From the IMG/VR virus record IMGVR_UViG_3300027754_005987, positions 45,205-109,204 of that record: a stretch of DNA of 64,000 nucleotides; one strand, 5' to 3'. Source of the DNA: a virus. The first letter of the stretch is position 1, and every line of letters starts with the position of its first letter. The notes under the pieces were generated by a model. That model was given only the letters and a program-made list of their open reading frames with translations. It ran no database searches and was not told where the DNA came from. Below, one piece after another: positions 16,719 through 24,198 of this stretch. The position numbers and the translations under genes were made by a program.

Positions 16719-17408
16719 ATGAGTAGGAAAATAGAATTAACCCAAGAACAATTAGCTGAGTGTCTTAAAATGTATAATGAAGAATTACTTGGTTCAACTA
16801 CCATTAGTGAAAAGATGGGAATACATAAAACAATAATTATTAGAACACTTAAAGAAAATGGTGTTGAATTGGGACCGTCTGGACGAAGAAATATTGGTGG
16901 TAAATCAGTTGCACAAAAAAAATATGAATTAAAACCAGAAGTAAAAGCTAAACGAAGTGAATACCATAAAGATTGGTCAGCTGATAATCGTGAAACCTTA
17001 CGAAAGTATCATGGAACTTGGAGAGAAGATAATAAAGAACATGTAAATAAATATAAGCGTGATTATGAACGTAAAAGACGTGCTGAGGACCCAAAGTATA
17101 GATTAGGTGTTAGAACTCGCACAGCGGTATGGCAATTACTTAAAGAGCGTAACATCAACAAGACCAATAAAACATTTGAATTACTTGGATATACATTGGA
17201 AGAGCTAATGGTTCATTTAGAGAAACAATTCACCGAAGGTATGACATGGGATAATTATGGTGAATGGCATGTTGACCATAAGATACCGATGGCCAGTTTT
17301 AATTTCGAAACAACAGATGATAGAGAATTTAAACTATGTTGGTGTTTGGCTAATCTTCAGCCTCTGTGGGGACCAGATAATTTAATCAAGGGAACAAAAC
17401 TTTTATGA
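16719..17408 (+). CDS. HNH homing endonuclease
   Basis: 229 residues. Residues 1-50 look like a helix-turn-helix module (LLGSTTISEKMGIHKTIIIRTL); a basic helical linker rich in Lys/Arg follows; the HNH nuclease is at about 180-226 with WHVDHKIPMASF (catalytic His of the HNH) and CWCLANLQPLWGPDNLIKG (Asn/second metal ligand). This is the common free-standing phage homing type. It sits directly behind the capsid gene and its terminator with its own host-type promoter, as expected of a mobile gene inserted between essential genes. Its stop overlaps the upstream possible start of the next frame (ATGA at 17405). Confidence 0.88.
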   Translation: MSRKIELTQEQLAECLKMYNEELLGSTTISEKMGIHKTIIIRTLKENGVELGPSGRRNIGGKSVAQKKYELKPEVKAKRSEYHKDWSADNRETLRKYHGTWREDNKEHVNKYKRDYERKRRAEDPKYRLGVRTRTAVWQLLKERNINKTNKTFELLGYTLEELMVHLEKQFTEGMTWDNYGEWHVDHKIPMASFNFETTDDREFKLCWCLANLQPLWGPDNLIKGTKLL

Positions 17409-17428
17409 GTTCTGGGATATTTATTAGT

Positions 17429-17977
17429 ATGAAAGAGTTTATTAAAAAGTTATTAAGGGAAGGTTTAATTGATGATTTTGATTTTGAAGTTGAGAATCAT
17501 GGTAAAGTTATTCATAGTGAAATTAAAGTTAAAGATATTGAATTATCGTTATATAGGGGACTTAGAAATCAATTTGATAATACTAAAGCACATCCAGAGT
17601 TAGTTCCATATGGTAATGATTATATGTTAGTTGCTTCAAAATTTCCCGATAAATTGATATGGTTTACTAACGATATTGAATTTGCAAAAAAATATGATGG
17701 TTATGCGTTAATAATATATAAGTTACCAGTTAAAAAACATGAAAAAATAGTGACTTATGAAGATGGTTATACAACAACAGATTATATAGATAATAATGAT
17801 ATTATGATTTCTGGGTATGGTAATACACAGATAAAACAAGACCCTTATAATAATAATAGTTTTTATGCTGGTATTGAATTACCAGAGCATTGGTATTGGT
17901 CTTATAAAGTAGAAAAGCATATTGTTTGTGATAAGGATTTAATCATACCATGGAAAAACATTAAGTATAATGATTAA
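17429..17977 (+). CDS. Possible ADP-ribosyltransferase-like protein with capsid-targeting-like N-terminus
   Basis: 182 residues from the ATG at 17429. The frame also opens at 17405 (MSSGIFIS...), overlapping the endonuclease stop; I prefer 17429 because it gives MKEFIKKLLREGL, which matches MKNFIREKLREQ of the gene at 19048 and ends in an LRE site like T4 capsid-targeting signals. The body shows LYRGL near residue 48, WFTNDIEFAKKY near 85 and a following strand YALIIYKLP, an arrangement reminiscent of ADP-ribosyltransferases (Arg motif, then S/T motif); the final Glu motif is not certain. If right, it parallels T4 Alt, a packaged and injected ART. The fold call is weak. Its stop shares TTAA with the convergent gene. 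Confidence 0.6.
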   Translation: MKEFIKKLLREGLIDDFDFEVENHGKVIHSEIKVKDIELSLYRGLRNQFDNTKAHPELVPYGNDYMLVASKFPDKLIWFTNDIEFAKKYDGYALIIYKLPVKKHEKIVTYEDGYTTTDYIDNNDIMISGYGNTQIKQDPYNNNSFYAGIELPEHWYWSYKVEKHIVCDKDLIIPWKNIKYND

Positions 17978-18465
17978 AGCATTTTATTCCACCAAGGTAG
18001 TTCATTAAATTCTTTTAATGTTTCATCAAGATAAGAAATATCTAACACCCATTTATAATGTGAACGCTTAAAATAAAGACTAAAAACATCAGTTAGATAA
18101 TCTTGAACTTCTTTTTCATTCATCCCATTAACTTTAATTAATTGTTTAATTACAATATCAATTTCACCTTTTATTTTTGCAAGGCCTGGATGTTTTACTT
18201 TATGACAATATGGACATAATGAAATTAAACCAGTTAATTTTTGTCTATAATTTTTATCATCATATTCCCATATTTCATGGCATTCAACATCGTGGTTAAA
18301 CCCTTGATTTTTACCAGTATCACCACATATTTCACATTTATTGCCAGCAGATTCATAAGATTTATTTCTTAAATAATCCCATTCTTTTTCTGACACATTG
18401 CTTCTAACGTTATTATACCAGCTAGTACTAGGAACTATCTCTGATGTTAATTTATATTGTGACAT
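17974..18465 (-). CDS. HNH endonuclease with zinc-binding cysteines
   Basis: 163 residues. CEICG near residue 44 and CPYCHKVKH near 104 provide a CxxC...CxxC zinc site; HDVECHEIWEYDD near 58-70 holds the HNH histidines. This resembles McrA-type HNH nucleases; whether it homes or degrades foreign DNA cannot be told. It is the second gene of a two-gene unit (spacing two bases after the 58-residue ORF) read from a host-type promoter. It is convergent with the preceding gene, the two stop codons overlapping in TTAA with no terminator hairpin between them. Confidence 0.82.
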   Translation of the reverse strand: MSQYKLTSEIVPSTSWYNNVRSNVSEKEWDYLRNKSYESAGNKCEICGDTGKNQGFNHDVECHEIWEYDDKNYRQKLTGLISLCPYCHKVKHPGLAKIKGEIDIVIKQLIKVNGMNEKEVQDYLTDVFSLYFKRSHYKWVLDISYLDETLKEFNELPWWNKML

Positions 18466-18467
18466 AA

Positions 18468-18644
18468 TTAATATCCGTTATTATGCGAATCGTCAAAATT
18501 TAAGTTTTCTTTAAAATTTTCCATTATCTTAGGTAACCCATTAAAATAAGCTCTAATTTTTTTACCTAATTCGTTATCATTTGGGGTTTCCAATACTATT
18601 TTTTTAATATCTAATAGAGTGGCTTCTAATAATTCTTGATACAT
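18468..18644 (-). CDS. 58-residue ORF, unknown
   Basis: Starts at the ATG complementary to 18642-18644 and ends in TAA. It reads MYQELLEATLLDIKK, then an acidic and aromatic C-terminus ending SHNNGY. It lies about 13 bases downstream of the predicted start point of a host-type promoter and ends two bases before the HNH gene. The precise promoter distance and coupling support a real gene, although it is short. Helical N-terminal half; no membrane segment. Function unknown. Confidence 0.65.
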   Translation of the reverse strand: MYQELLEATLLDIKKIVLETPNDNELGKKIRAYFNGLPKIMENFKENLNFDDSHNNGY

Positions 18645-18661
18645 AACAATAAGTTTTTTTA

Positions 18662-18691
18662 CAAATATACATAAAAAAACCTAAGATTCAA
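18662..18691 (-). promoter_or_regulatory. Host-type promoter TTG-N19-TATATTTG overlapping a terminator
   Basis: On the minus strand TTG (18691-18689) and TATATTTG (18669-18662) are 19 bases apart. The TTG lies in the loop of the terminator hairpin at 18678-18701. It drives the 58-residue ORF and HNH gene. Confidence 0.75.
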
Positions 18692-18701
18692 GTCTTAGGT
18701 T
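18678..18701 (-). terminator. Hairpin terminator, probably bidirectional
   Basis: 9-bp perfect stem AACCTAAGA / TCTTAGGTT with a 6-base loop. Minus-strand reading is followed by a run of seven T; plus-strand reading by TATATTTTTTTAT. It lies just after the minus-strand stop at 18710. Confidence 0.85.
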
Positions 18702-18709
18702 ATATTTTT

Positions 18710-19048
18710 TTATTGAAATTCTGGTCCTTGTTCACAAATTGTTGATTGTATTTGCGTCCAATAAGTATCGGCTTCATCTGGCATACTATCACCAGACATA
18801 TAACCTGTTTTTACTTGACCGTCAATTTTAATTTGTTCTTGTTTAAGATTTTCCAAAGGCGCATGTATTTTTTGCATAATTCTAGTTCTAGTTGCTTCAT
18901 CAATACCTTTCATAGCTTCCTCAACATAATGCAATGCTTCCGAATAAGAATTAATAGTCATTTTGTTACAAATAGTTTGAGTAGCTTTATTCATATTCTG
19001 ACCATCAATCATTTGTTCTCTAAGTTTTTCCCTAATAAAGTTTTTCAT
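18710..19048 (-). CDS. Small protein with capsid-targeting-like N-terminus
   Basis: 112 residues, helical, unknown family. It begins MKNFIREKLREQMIDG, very like the start of the protein at 17429 and carrying two overlapping [IL]xE sites (IRE and LRE), so I infer a prohead-targeted internal protein. The rest (residues 20-112) contains TICNKM and a conserved-looking C-terminus DTYWTQIQSTICEQGPEF with two Cys. The ATG follows the upstream structural gene by one base and a terminator follows the stop, making it the last gene of the unit 20456-18710. Confidence 0.65.
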   Translation of the reverse strand: MKNFIREKLREQMIDGQNMNKATQTICNKMTINSYSEALHYVEEAMKGIDEATRTRIMQKIHAPLENLKQEQIKIDGQVKTGYMSGDSMPDEADTYWTQIQSTICEQGPEFQ

Positions 19049-19049
19049 A

Positions 19050-20456
19050 CTATTGTCCCTTTCTTAATTCGACTTGATTTACTATTTCAAACGATATTAT
19101 ATTTTTTAATGTTGTAACTTCTAAATTAGAAGTTGCTAATATGTCTAAGTAATATTTATTAGGTATAAGACTTTCAGTATCTATTAGGAAATAATAATAA
19201 TTATTAGCCATTTCAACTGGTTGAAAATCAATAACAGTTAATTCAGCTGAACCTTCAGACACATAAAGTCTATATTTAAGGTCATCAATTGCTTGAGTTT
19301 GTTCAACAGTATATGGAATTCTAGCAGACACAATTACTTTTTTAATGTCACCACGTTTAATTTTTTCATTATTTTGTATTCCAGATACCGTTACAGCAAC
19401 TTTTTTAGGTAAAGAATCATTATTACCAATGTTATAATAATCCATAGAATTTTTCATTACAATATCAAGCTCTATATTTGGCCTAGAAACACCGTTTATA
19501 CTTATTCCACTCCATACATCAGTATACATCGTACAATCGTTTAGAGCTGTCGTAGGGACTATTATATCGATAGAATAAACACCTTTGGTTACATGGTTAA
19601 CATCTGATTGAGTATATGCTGAAAATAAGTTACCACTTTGGTCATATACTTTAACACTAGGTTTTGAATCTAAGTTGGTTGGGTTACCACCTAAATTAAC
19701 ATAAAGATATAATTTGTTATTTTTATCTAAATAAAAATTATTTCTATCGTCTTTTATATGGTTGTCATATATTGTTTCAACAAATGGTTCATAGAATGTT
19801 TGTGTGTTGTTGGTAAAAAAACCAACATATTGTAAACAATTTGTATTCATTAATTCATATGCCCTATCATATGCAATTCCTAATCCATAATTAGTGTTAC
19901 CAGTTAACAAACCATTAACATAATCAGTAATATCCATTTCTATATTTTCATTACCTTTATCAAAATGTTGTACAGATACAGTTATACCACTAGGGCTACC
20001 TGAATAAACACCAGTACCGTTTAACCAATTAAAACCAGTTTTAGGGTATGTCCAAGTTGATGGTGCATTTGAGAATGCACACTCACCGTTTATTAACCCA
20101 CATATTTCAAAATCATAACCAACACCATTATCCCAATCTTGATTTATTTTAAATGCTATTAGGTCAAATGAAGATGTTCTTTTTTTAGTGTTCATCATTC
20201 CATTTAATAACCCTTTATCAAATAAACCTGTATTTGTTAATCTAAGAGTGTGTTTTAGTTTTGTTAAATCGGTTATCGTACCACCAGTATATAATGATTT
20301 AAGTCTTGTTTCATCAAAATGAAATAAGAATCTACTATATTGTTGTTGATTCACTGGGCCACCGTAAAACAATTCAGTTACTGGGTTTAAACCAGTATTA
20401 ACATCTAAATTACTTACTATTGTGTTGTTTTTATCGAAGTAGGTCCTAAATACCAT
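19050..20456 (-). CDS. Virion structural protein, probably tail/baseplate
   Basis: 468 residues, mostly beta strands. The N-terminal 210 residues include SRFLFHFDETRLKSLY and KHTLRLTNTGLF and resemble a jelly-roll carbohydrate-binding-like module (as in DNRLRE-type proteins); the C-terminal half looks like tandem Ig-like beta-sandwiches (KLYLYVNLGG.., KVAVTVSGIQNNEKIKRGD). No catalytic motif. It starts 44 bases after a TATTTATA box and is followed at one base by a small helical protein. It lies next to the baseplate hub gene, so a baseplate or tail role is likely, but the exact protein is not recognised. Confidence 0.65.
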   Translation of the reverse strand: MVFRTYFDKNNTIVSNLDVNTGLNPVTELFYGGPVNQQQYSRFLFHFDETRLKSLYTGGTITDLTKLKHTLRLTNTGLFDKGLLNGMMNTKKRTSSFDLIAFKINQDWDNGVGYDFEICGLINGECAFSNAPSTWTYPKTGFNWLNGTGVYSGSPSGITVSVQHFDKGNENIEMDITDYVNGLLTGNTNYGLGIAYDRAYELMNTNCLQYVGFFTNNTQTFYEPFVETIYDNHIKDDRNNFYLDKNNKLYLYVNLGGNPTNLDSKPSVKVYDQSGNLFSAYTQSDVNHVTKGVYSIDIIVPTTALNDCTMYTDVWSGISINGVSRPNIELDIVMKNSMDYYNIGNNDSLPKKVAVTVSGIQNNEKIKRGDIKKVIVSARIPYTVEQTQAIDDLKYRLYVSEGSAELTVIDFQPVEMANNYYYFLIDTESLIPNKYYLDILATSNLEVTTLKNIISFEIVNQVELRKGQ

Positions 20457-20492
20457 ATTTATTAATTATTTTAAACTTATTATTCATATACA

Positions 20493-20500
20493 TATAAATA
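20493..20500 (-). promoter_or_regulatory. Putative late promoter box TATTTATA
   Basis: Exact box on the minus strand, beginning 44 bases before the ATG at 20456, the same spacing as at 13452 and 24169. Confidence 0.5.
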
Positions 20501-20542
20501 TCTTTAATTTTATAATTAAATACTTTATTGTATTTATAAAAA

Positions 20543-20568
20543 GATAAAATAACCGATATTAGTTTATC
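20543..20568 (-). terminator. Possible terminator overlapping the hub gene stop
   Basis: On the minus strand GATAAACTAA pairs with TTATTTTATC (one mismatch) around TATCGG and is followed by TTTTTATAAA. The arm overlaps the stop codon at 20559. Stem is AT-rich, so moderate support. Confidence 0.45.
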
Positions 20569-21581
20569 CTTATATTTTTACTTAACATTGATTTTTCTAA
20601 ATCATCAGCTCTTTTTTTAAATGCTGCAATTGCTTGAATATTTCCAGATGCTGTTAAGTCTGTTGCTGGGTTTCCATTACCATTATGCACATGTGATAAT
20701 AGTGCATTTTTCATAAGCCTAAGATACTCTAGTAAAACATCTCCAAATGGTAATTGATGGGCAGTGTTTAATATTGTTTCTAATTCAGAATCACTAATTA
20801 AAGTGTTTTTTTCTGTAATGTTAAATGTTGGACTACCATCTTTGTGCGTTAATAAATTAATTTTATTTGCAACAATATTTGTAACACTACCAAATTCATT
20901 GGCTGCGCCTAACTTAACATCGTTTTTTATTTGTATATATGCTTGCGTTTTAGTATTATATCTAAATGGATATGGGTTTTGTTGTGATGGTGTTGACTCT
21001 ACAAATTTACCAGCCCTTATAACTATTTCATTATGTTTTTGTGTTATATCGGTGTTGTATCGTCCTTGTATGCTAACATCTTGTAAGTCAGGAAATATAC
21101 CAATAGTTTCCTTTATTGTTCTTACATCTTTACTTGGGTTTTTATTTGAAATACTTAAACCACCTAATGGTGAAAATTTGTATGGTTCTAATGATAGGTT
21201 TTGTTCTTGTGATATTATTGGTCCAAAATATAATCTATCAATGAATGGTTTATCTATATCAAATGAGAAAACAAATACAGCTTCACCAACTTTAGGTTGT
21301 GCTGAAATTAATTTTGACATCATAGGTATAGCCCATGGAAGAACGCTACTATCTATCTTTCCATTAGCATCTATAAGTCCAGTGGTATCGTCATCACCAC
21401 CACGCGATGCTGGACCATATATTCTTACTTTTATCCTACCCATTGGGTCTGGCAAACCTGTTTTGGTATCAATAACTGAAACGACTTCACCAACAGAAAA
21501 AATCTGGTTATATTTTATATCATTATAAAAACCAGTTCTATTAGTTGTTAATTTATTAGTACCTTCATTAATAAAATACAT
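20559..21581 (-). CDS. Baseplate hub/spike protein with gp5-type OB fold, no lysozyme domain
   Basis: 340 residues. Residues about 28-125 are a gp5-type OB domain: GEVVSVIDTKTGLPDPMGRI, KVRIYGP, LPWAIPM, KVGEAVFVFSFD and DRLYFGPI. T4 gp5 continues with a lysozyme and a triple-stranded beta-helix needle; here there is no lysozyme catalytic block, and the rest contains a beta-rich central part (EIVIRAGKF near 190) and a C-terminal helical segment after HVHNGNGNPATD, a His-rich motif like spike-tip proteins. So it probably forms the trimeric hub or spike and relies on another enzyme to breach the cell wall. It heads into a set of small tail proteins on the same strand. Confidence 0.8.
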   Translation of the reverse strand: MYFINEGTNKLTTNRTGFYNDIKYNQIFSVGEVVSVIDTKTGLPDPMGRIKVRIYGPASRGGDDDTTGLIDANGKIDSSVLPWAIPMMSKLISAQPKVGEAVFVFSFDIDKPFIDRLYFGPIISQEQNLSLEPYKFSPLGGLSISNKNPSKDVRTIKETIGIFPDLQDVSIQGRYNTDITQKHNEIVIRAGKFVESTPSQQNPYPFRYNTKTQAYIQIKNDVKLGAANEFGSVTNIVANKINLLTHKDGSPTFNITEKNTLISDSELETILNTAHQLPFGDVLLEYLRLMKNALLSHVHNGNGNPATDLTASGNIQAIAAFKKRADDLEKSMLSKNIRIN

Positions 21582-21582
21582 C

Positions 21583-21801
21583 TTACTCCCCTTTTAACCT
21601 TTTAAGTATTATTTTATTTGCTTTATCAAATTTTTTCTCCAATTCAACCATTTTATCATAATCTTTAATCATTCTTAATTTTATGGCTTCATGGTCAGCT
21701 TCATATTGTTTAATTTGAAACAGTATTTCATTGGTTGTCAAATCTTCTAGTTTTTCTACTAAAGGTTCTGTTGTATTAATTTTGTTTTCTAAATTTTCCA
21801 T
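21583..21801 (-). CDS. Small coiled-coil protein
   Basis: 72 residues, a single charged helix with heptad spacing (LVEKLEDLTTNEILFQIKQYE, then YDKMVELEKKFDKANKII). It lies one base upstream of the hub gene and four bases after the previous stop in the baseplate operon. No domain recognised; a small baseplate or tail assembly factor is likely from position. Confidence 0.6.
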   Translation of the reverse strand: MENLENKINTTEPLVEKLEDLTTNEILFQIKQYEADHEAIKLRMIKDYDKMVELEKKFDKANKIILKRLKGE

Positions 21802-21805
21802 ATGT

Positions 21806-22225
21806 TTATCTAATTATTCCATTACCTACACCCATAATTGTTGTAGAACCAAATGATATTACTGGACCTGAAGGACTAGCACCAACAGTTGTAACAGAAA
21901 CCCCAGGAGGTATAACTACATTAACAACTGATTCAGTAAGTAATGCGTTTATTATTTCTTCTACTCTAATTAATTCCATTTCTTCTTCCACATTTGGACC
22001 GTCAGCGAATACATCACCTACTTGTCTTCCAGATTCAGATTGTCTTGATATTATCCTAGCAGCTATTGTTCTTGCTGATAGGCCTGGCCTTAAATAAGAA
22101 CCCACCATTACTAATGGTGGTGGTAAAGGTAATACAGGTGTTTCTGGAACACTAAAAGCCGCTAGTATTGTATTAAGGACACCACTTATGGTTCCTAAAT
22201 CAAATGTTTTGTTATTATCTGCCAT
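21806..22225 (-). CDS. Hypothetical baseplate-cluster protein
   Basis: 139 residues. Pro-rich hydrophobic stretch PETPVLPLPPPLVMVG near 26-41, a helical middle (EEEMELIRVEEIINALL) and a Gly/Thr/Val-rich beta C-terminus ending STTIMGVGNGIIR, which is typical of small structural spike or plug proteins. Its ATG overlaps the stop of the upstream 503-residue gene (position 22225). Family not recognised; placed with the baseplate genes by operon context. Confidence 0.6.
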   Translation of the reverse strand: MADNNKTFDLGTISGVLNTILAAFSVPETPVLPLPPPLVMVGSYLRPGLSARTIAARIISRQSESGRQVGDVFADGPNVEEEMELIRVEEIINALLTESVVNVVIPPGVSVTTVGASPSGPVISFGSTTIMGVGNGIIR

Positions 22226-23736
22226 TATGTTAATCCTTTAAGTGCTCTAAGCCCGTCTTGAGGAACTCCTGCTAGACTTGCTATTTGAGATTTTCTATTA
22301 TTAGCTTTTTCTATTAATTTTTTAGCAGCTATTTTAGCGGTTAATTGACCAACATATACTAAAACTACTTTCATTAATTCTTTAACTACTCTTTCAGTTA
22401 TTTTTTTAATTATTAATTTTATTAAATTTCTACATAGTTTTATATAGTCAACTGAATCAGCATAATCAGATGCTTGACCGTAAACTATTTTTTGGTTTAT
22501 TGATGTTATAGTTACAATTTTAGGTGATATAACTGCTGACGCTGAAGACTTAATCAACGAGTTTATCATTTGTTGAATGAAATCTAATTTTAAAGATATA
22601 TTATCAGATGGGTTTTCAGAATTAACCGTATTTTGTTCAGCCATTTTATTTATGTTATTTATAATGACTTCTTTCTTGTTTAGAATACCTGCATCATTCA
22701 TTTCATTATTAAAATCAGTTAAAAAAGAAATTGGCATTGAGACAGCTACTTTTTGACAACAATCTAATTTAGTAATACCTTTTTTTCTTAATAGTGCTTG
22801 TTCTTGTTGTCTATACACATCATCATTTGTAAAAGTAAAATAACTATCATCTATCGATTCTTTATTATTTGAATCTATTAGCCTATCAATAATATCATTT
22901 AGTTTAGCCTCCATTTGTAATTGTTTAAGGCTTTTTTTAGCAGTTGACGATATTGTACCATATATTGTATCTATTGCGTTATTAACTACTTTATTAGTGT
23001 CAATAATTGGTCCCTTATTAATAAATGAATTGTTTAGTTCTATTAATTTTTTTGAAGAAAAACTAGGGTTAGCTTTTATTGTAATTGTGTTATTTGGTCT
23101 AGTGGCGTTACCTAAAGAGTTAAAAGTTATGTCTAACATATTATCCCATGTATATTGAACACCATCATCCTGAATAACACCATATAAAAATGTATTAAAA
23201 TCGCTACTATTTGTTAACGGATTTGTTATATCATTATAGATAAGTTTTCCAGCTTCATCATTTGGACTTATTTTAAATATATCTAAAAAATCTATTTTAG
23301 ATACTTCTAAAACAACCCCAGGATTATTTAAAAAGCTTGGTATTGTAGGGTTCACACCACAACTAACAATGCTTTTAAGCTCTTCTTTTAAAGAATTTTT
23401 AATTAATTCTTCAATTTCATCCATGTTCTTATACAAAAAACTAACAACGACTTCTATTAAAGCACTATAACCAATCAATGATTTTATCATATCACTTAAA
23501 AAACTAAGTGAATTACCGTCATTGTTTATTGATGACATGGATGACGTATTTTTTTGTTTAGTCAACCCATCAACAAATGCTTTAGCAGCTGCTATTTTCC
23601 CAAAAATCTTCTTCTTTTTAGCAACAGTACCAGATTTGAATTTATTGAACTTACCACTTATTTTAGCAGTTTTATCATTTATTTTGCTATTTTGCTTATC
23701 AGCATTAGCATTTATGTTTTCTGCATTTATAGGCAT
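22225..23736 (-). CDS. Large hypothetical baseplate-cluster protein
   Basis: 503 residues. A basic, Lys/Asn-rich N-terminus (1-60) is followed by helical segments, including hydrophobic LIGYSALIEVVVSFLY near 87-102, an alpha/beta middle, and a C-terminal amphipathic helix pair (VVKELMKVVLVYVGQLTAKIAAKKL). CGV and DCCQKV cysteines are present. I do not recognise the family; size, strand and place between tail genes suggest a baseplate wedge or hub component. It starts two bases after the stop of the next upstream gene. Confidence 0.6.
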   Translation of the reverse strand: MPINAENINANADKQNSKINDKTAKISGKFNKFKSGTVAKKKKIFGKIAAAKAFVDGLTKQKNTSSMSSINNDGNSLSFLSDMIKSLIGYSALIEVVVSFLYKNMDEIEELIKNSLKEELKSIVSCGVNPTIPSFLNNPGVVLEVSKIDFLDIFKISPNDEAGKLIYNDITNPLTNSSDFNTFLYGVIQDDGVQYTWDNMLDITFNSLGNATRPNNTITIKANPSFSSKKLIELNNSFINKGPIIDTNKVVNNAIDTIYGTISSTAKKSLKQLQMEAKLNDIIDRLIDSNNKESIDDSYFTFTNDDVYRQQEQALLRKKGITKLDCCQKVAVSMPISFLTDFNNEMNDAGILNKKEVIINNINKMAEQNTVNSENPSDNISLKLDFIQQMINSLIKSSASAVISPKIVTITSINQKIVYGQASDYADSVDYIKLCRNLIKLIIKKITERVVKELMKVVLVYVGQLTAKIAAKKLIEKANNRKSQIASLAGVPQDGLRALKGLT

Positions 23737-23738
23737 GT

Positions 23739-24125
23739 TTATTCAGATTCGTTTTCCTCGTTATTTTTTTCTTTTTTAAGCATCTCTCTAATTGATTTAA
23801 AATCACTTAAGGATGCAGAACCACTACTTCTTTCTGATACTGCCGAATCAACATCTCCACGATTCTTAATTATGTCGCTTTGAAGTTTAGCAATTTCTAG
23901 TTTTATTCTAATACTAGAATCTTTTATTTTCAAAAGATTGCCTTTTTCTTTAGCTATTTTAGTAAGGTCATCAACGTCTGTTGGTGTTGCACTTGCTGCT
24001 AATTCATTTATTGTTTTTTGGGCATCATTTATTTGTAAACAAGCATCGTTATAGGTTTCTTGCATTAAGTTTTCTAAACTACTATTGTCGTTTACTTTTA
24101 CATCTGTTTTCTTTTTACGTGGCAT
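23739..24125 (-). CDS. Small coiled-coil protein heading the baseplate operon
   Basis: 128 residues. Basic start MPRKKKTDVKV, then a long coiled coil (about 20-95) and a Ser/Glu-rich end (KKEKNNEENESE). First gene of the minus-strand unit that runs to the hub gene, 44 bases after a TATTTATA box. No named family. The long plus-strand frames across this region are shadows. Confidence 0.6.
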   Translation of the reverse strand: MPRKKKTDVKVNDNSSLENLMQETYNDACLQINDAQKTINELAASATPTDVDDLTKIAKEKGNLLKIKDSSIRIKLEIAKLQSDIIKNRGDVDSAVSERSSGSASLSDFKSIREMLKKEKNNEENESE

Positions 24126-24161
24126 TTTCGTTTGGTTTTAATAATTATAATAGTTATTTAC

Positions 24162-24169
24162 TATAAATA
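24162..24169 (-). promoter_or_regulatory. Putative late promoter box TATTTATA
   Basis: Exact TATTTATA on the minus strand beginning 44 bases before the ATG at 24125, in the gap after the sigma-factor gene. Confidence 0.5.
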
Positions 24170-24198
24170 CCTAGTTTTAGCGTTTTATTCGATTATAT

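Noticed and set aside
20764-21528. Plus-strand 254-codon frame opposite the baseplate hub gene
   Set aside because: It is a codon shadow of the minus-strand gene, which has clear OB-fold homology; the frame has no start context or family resemblance.
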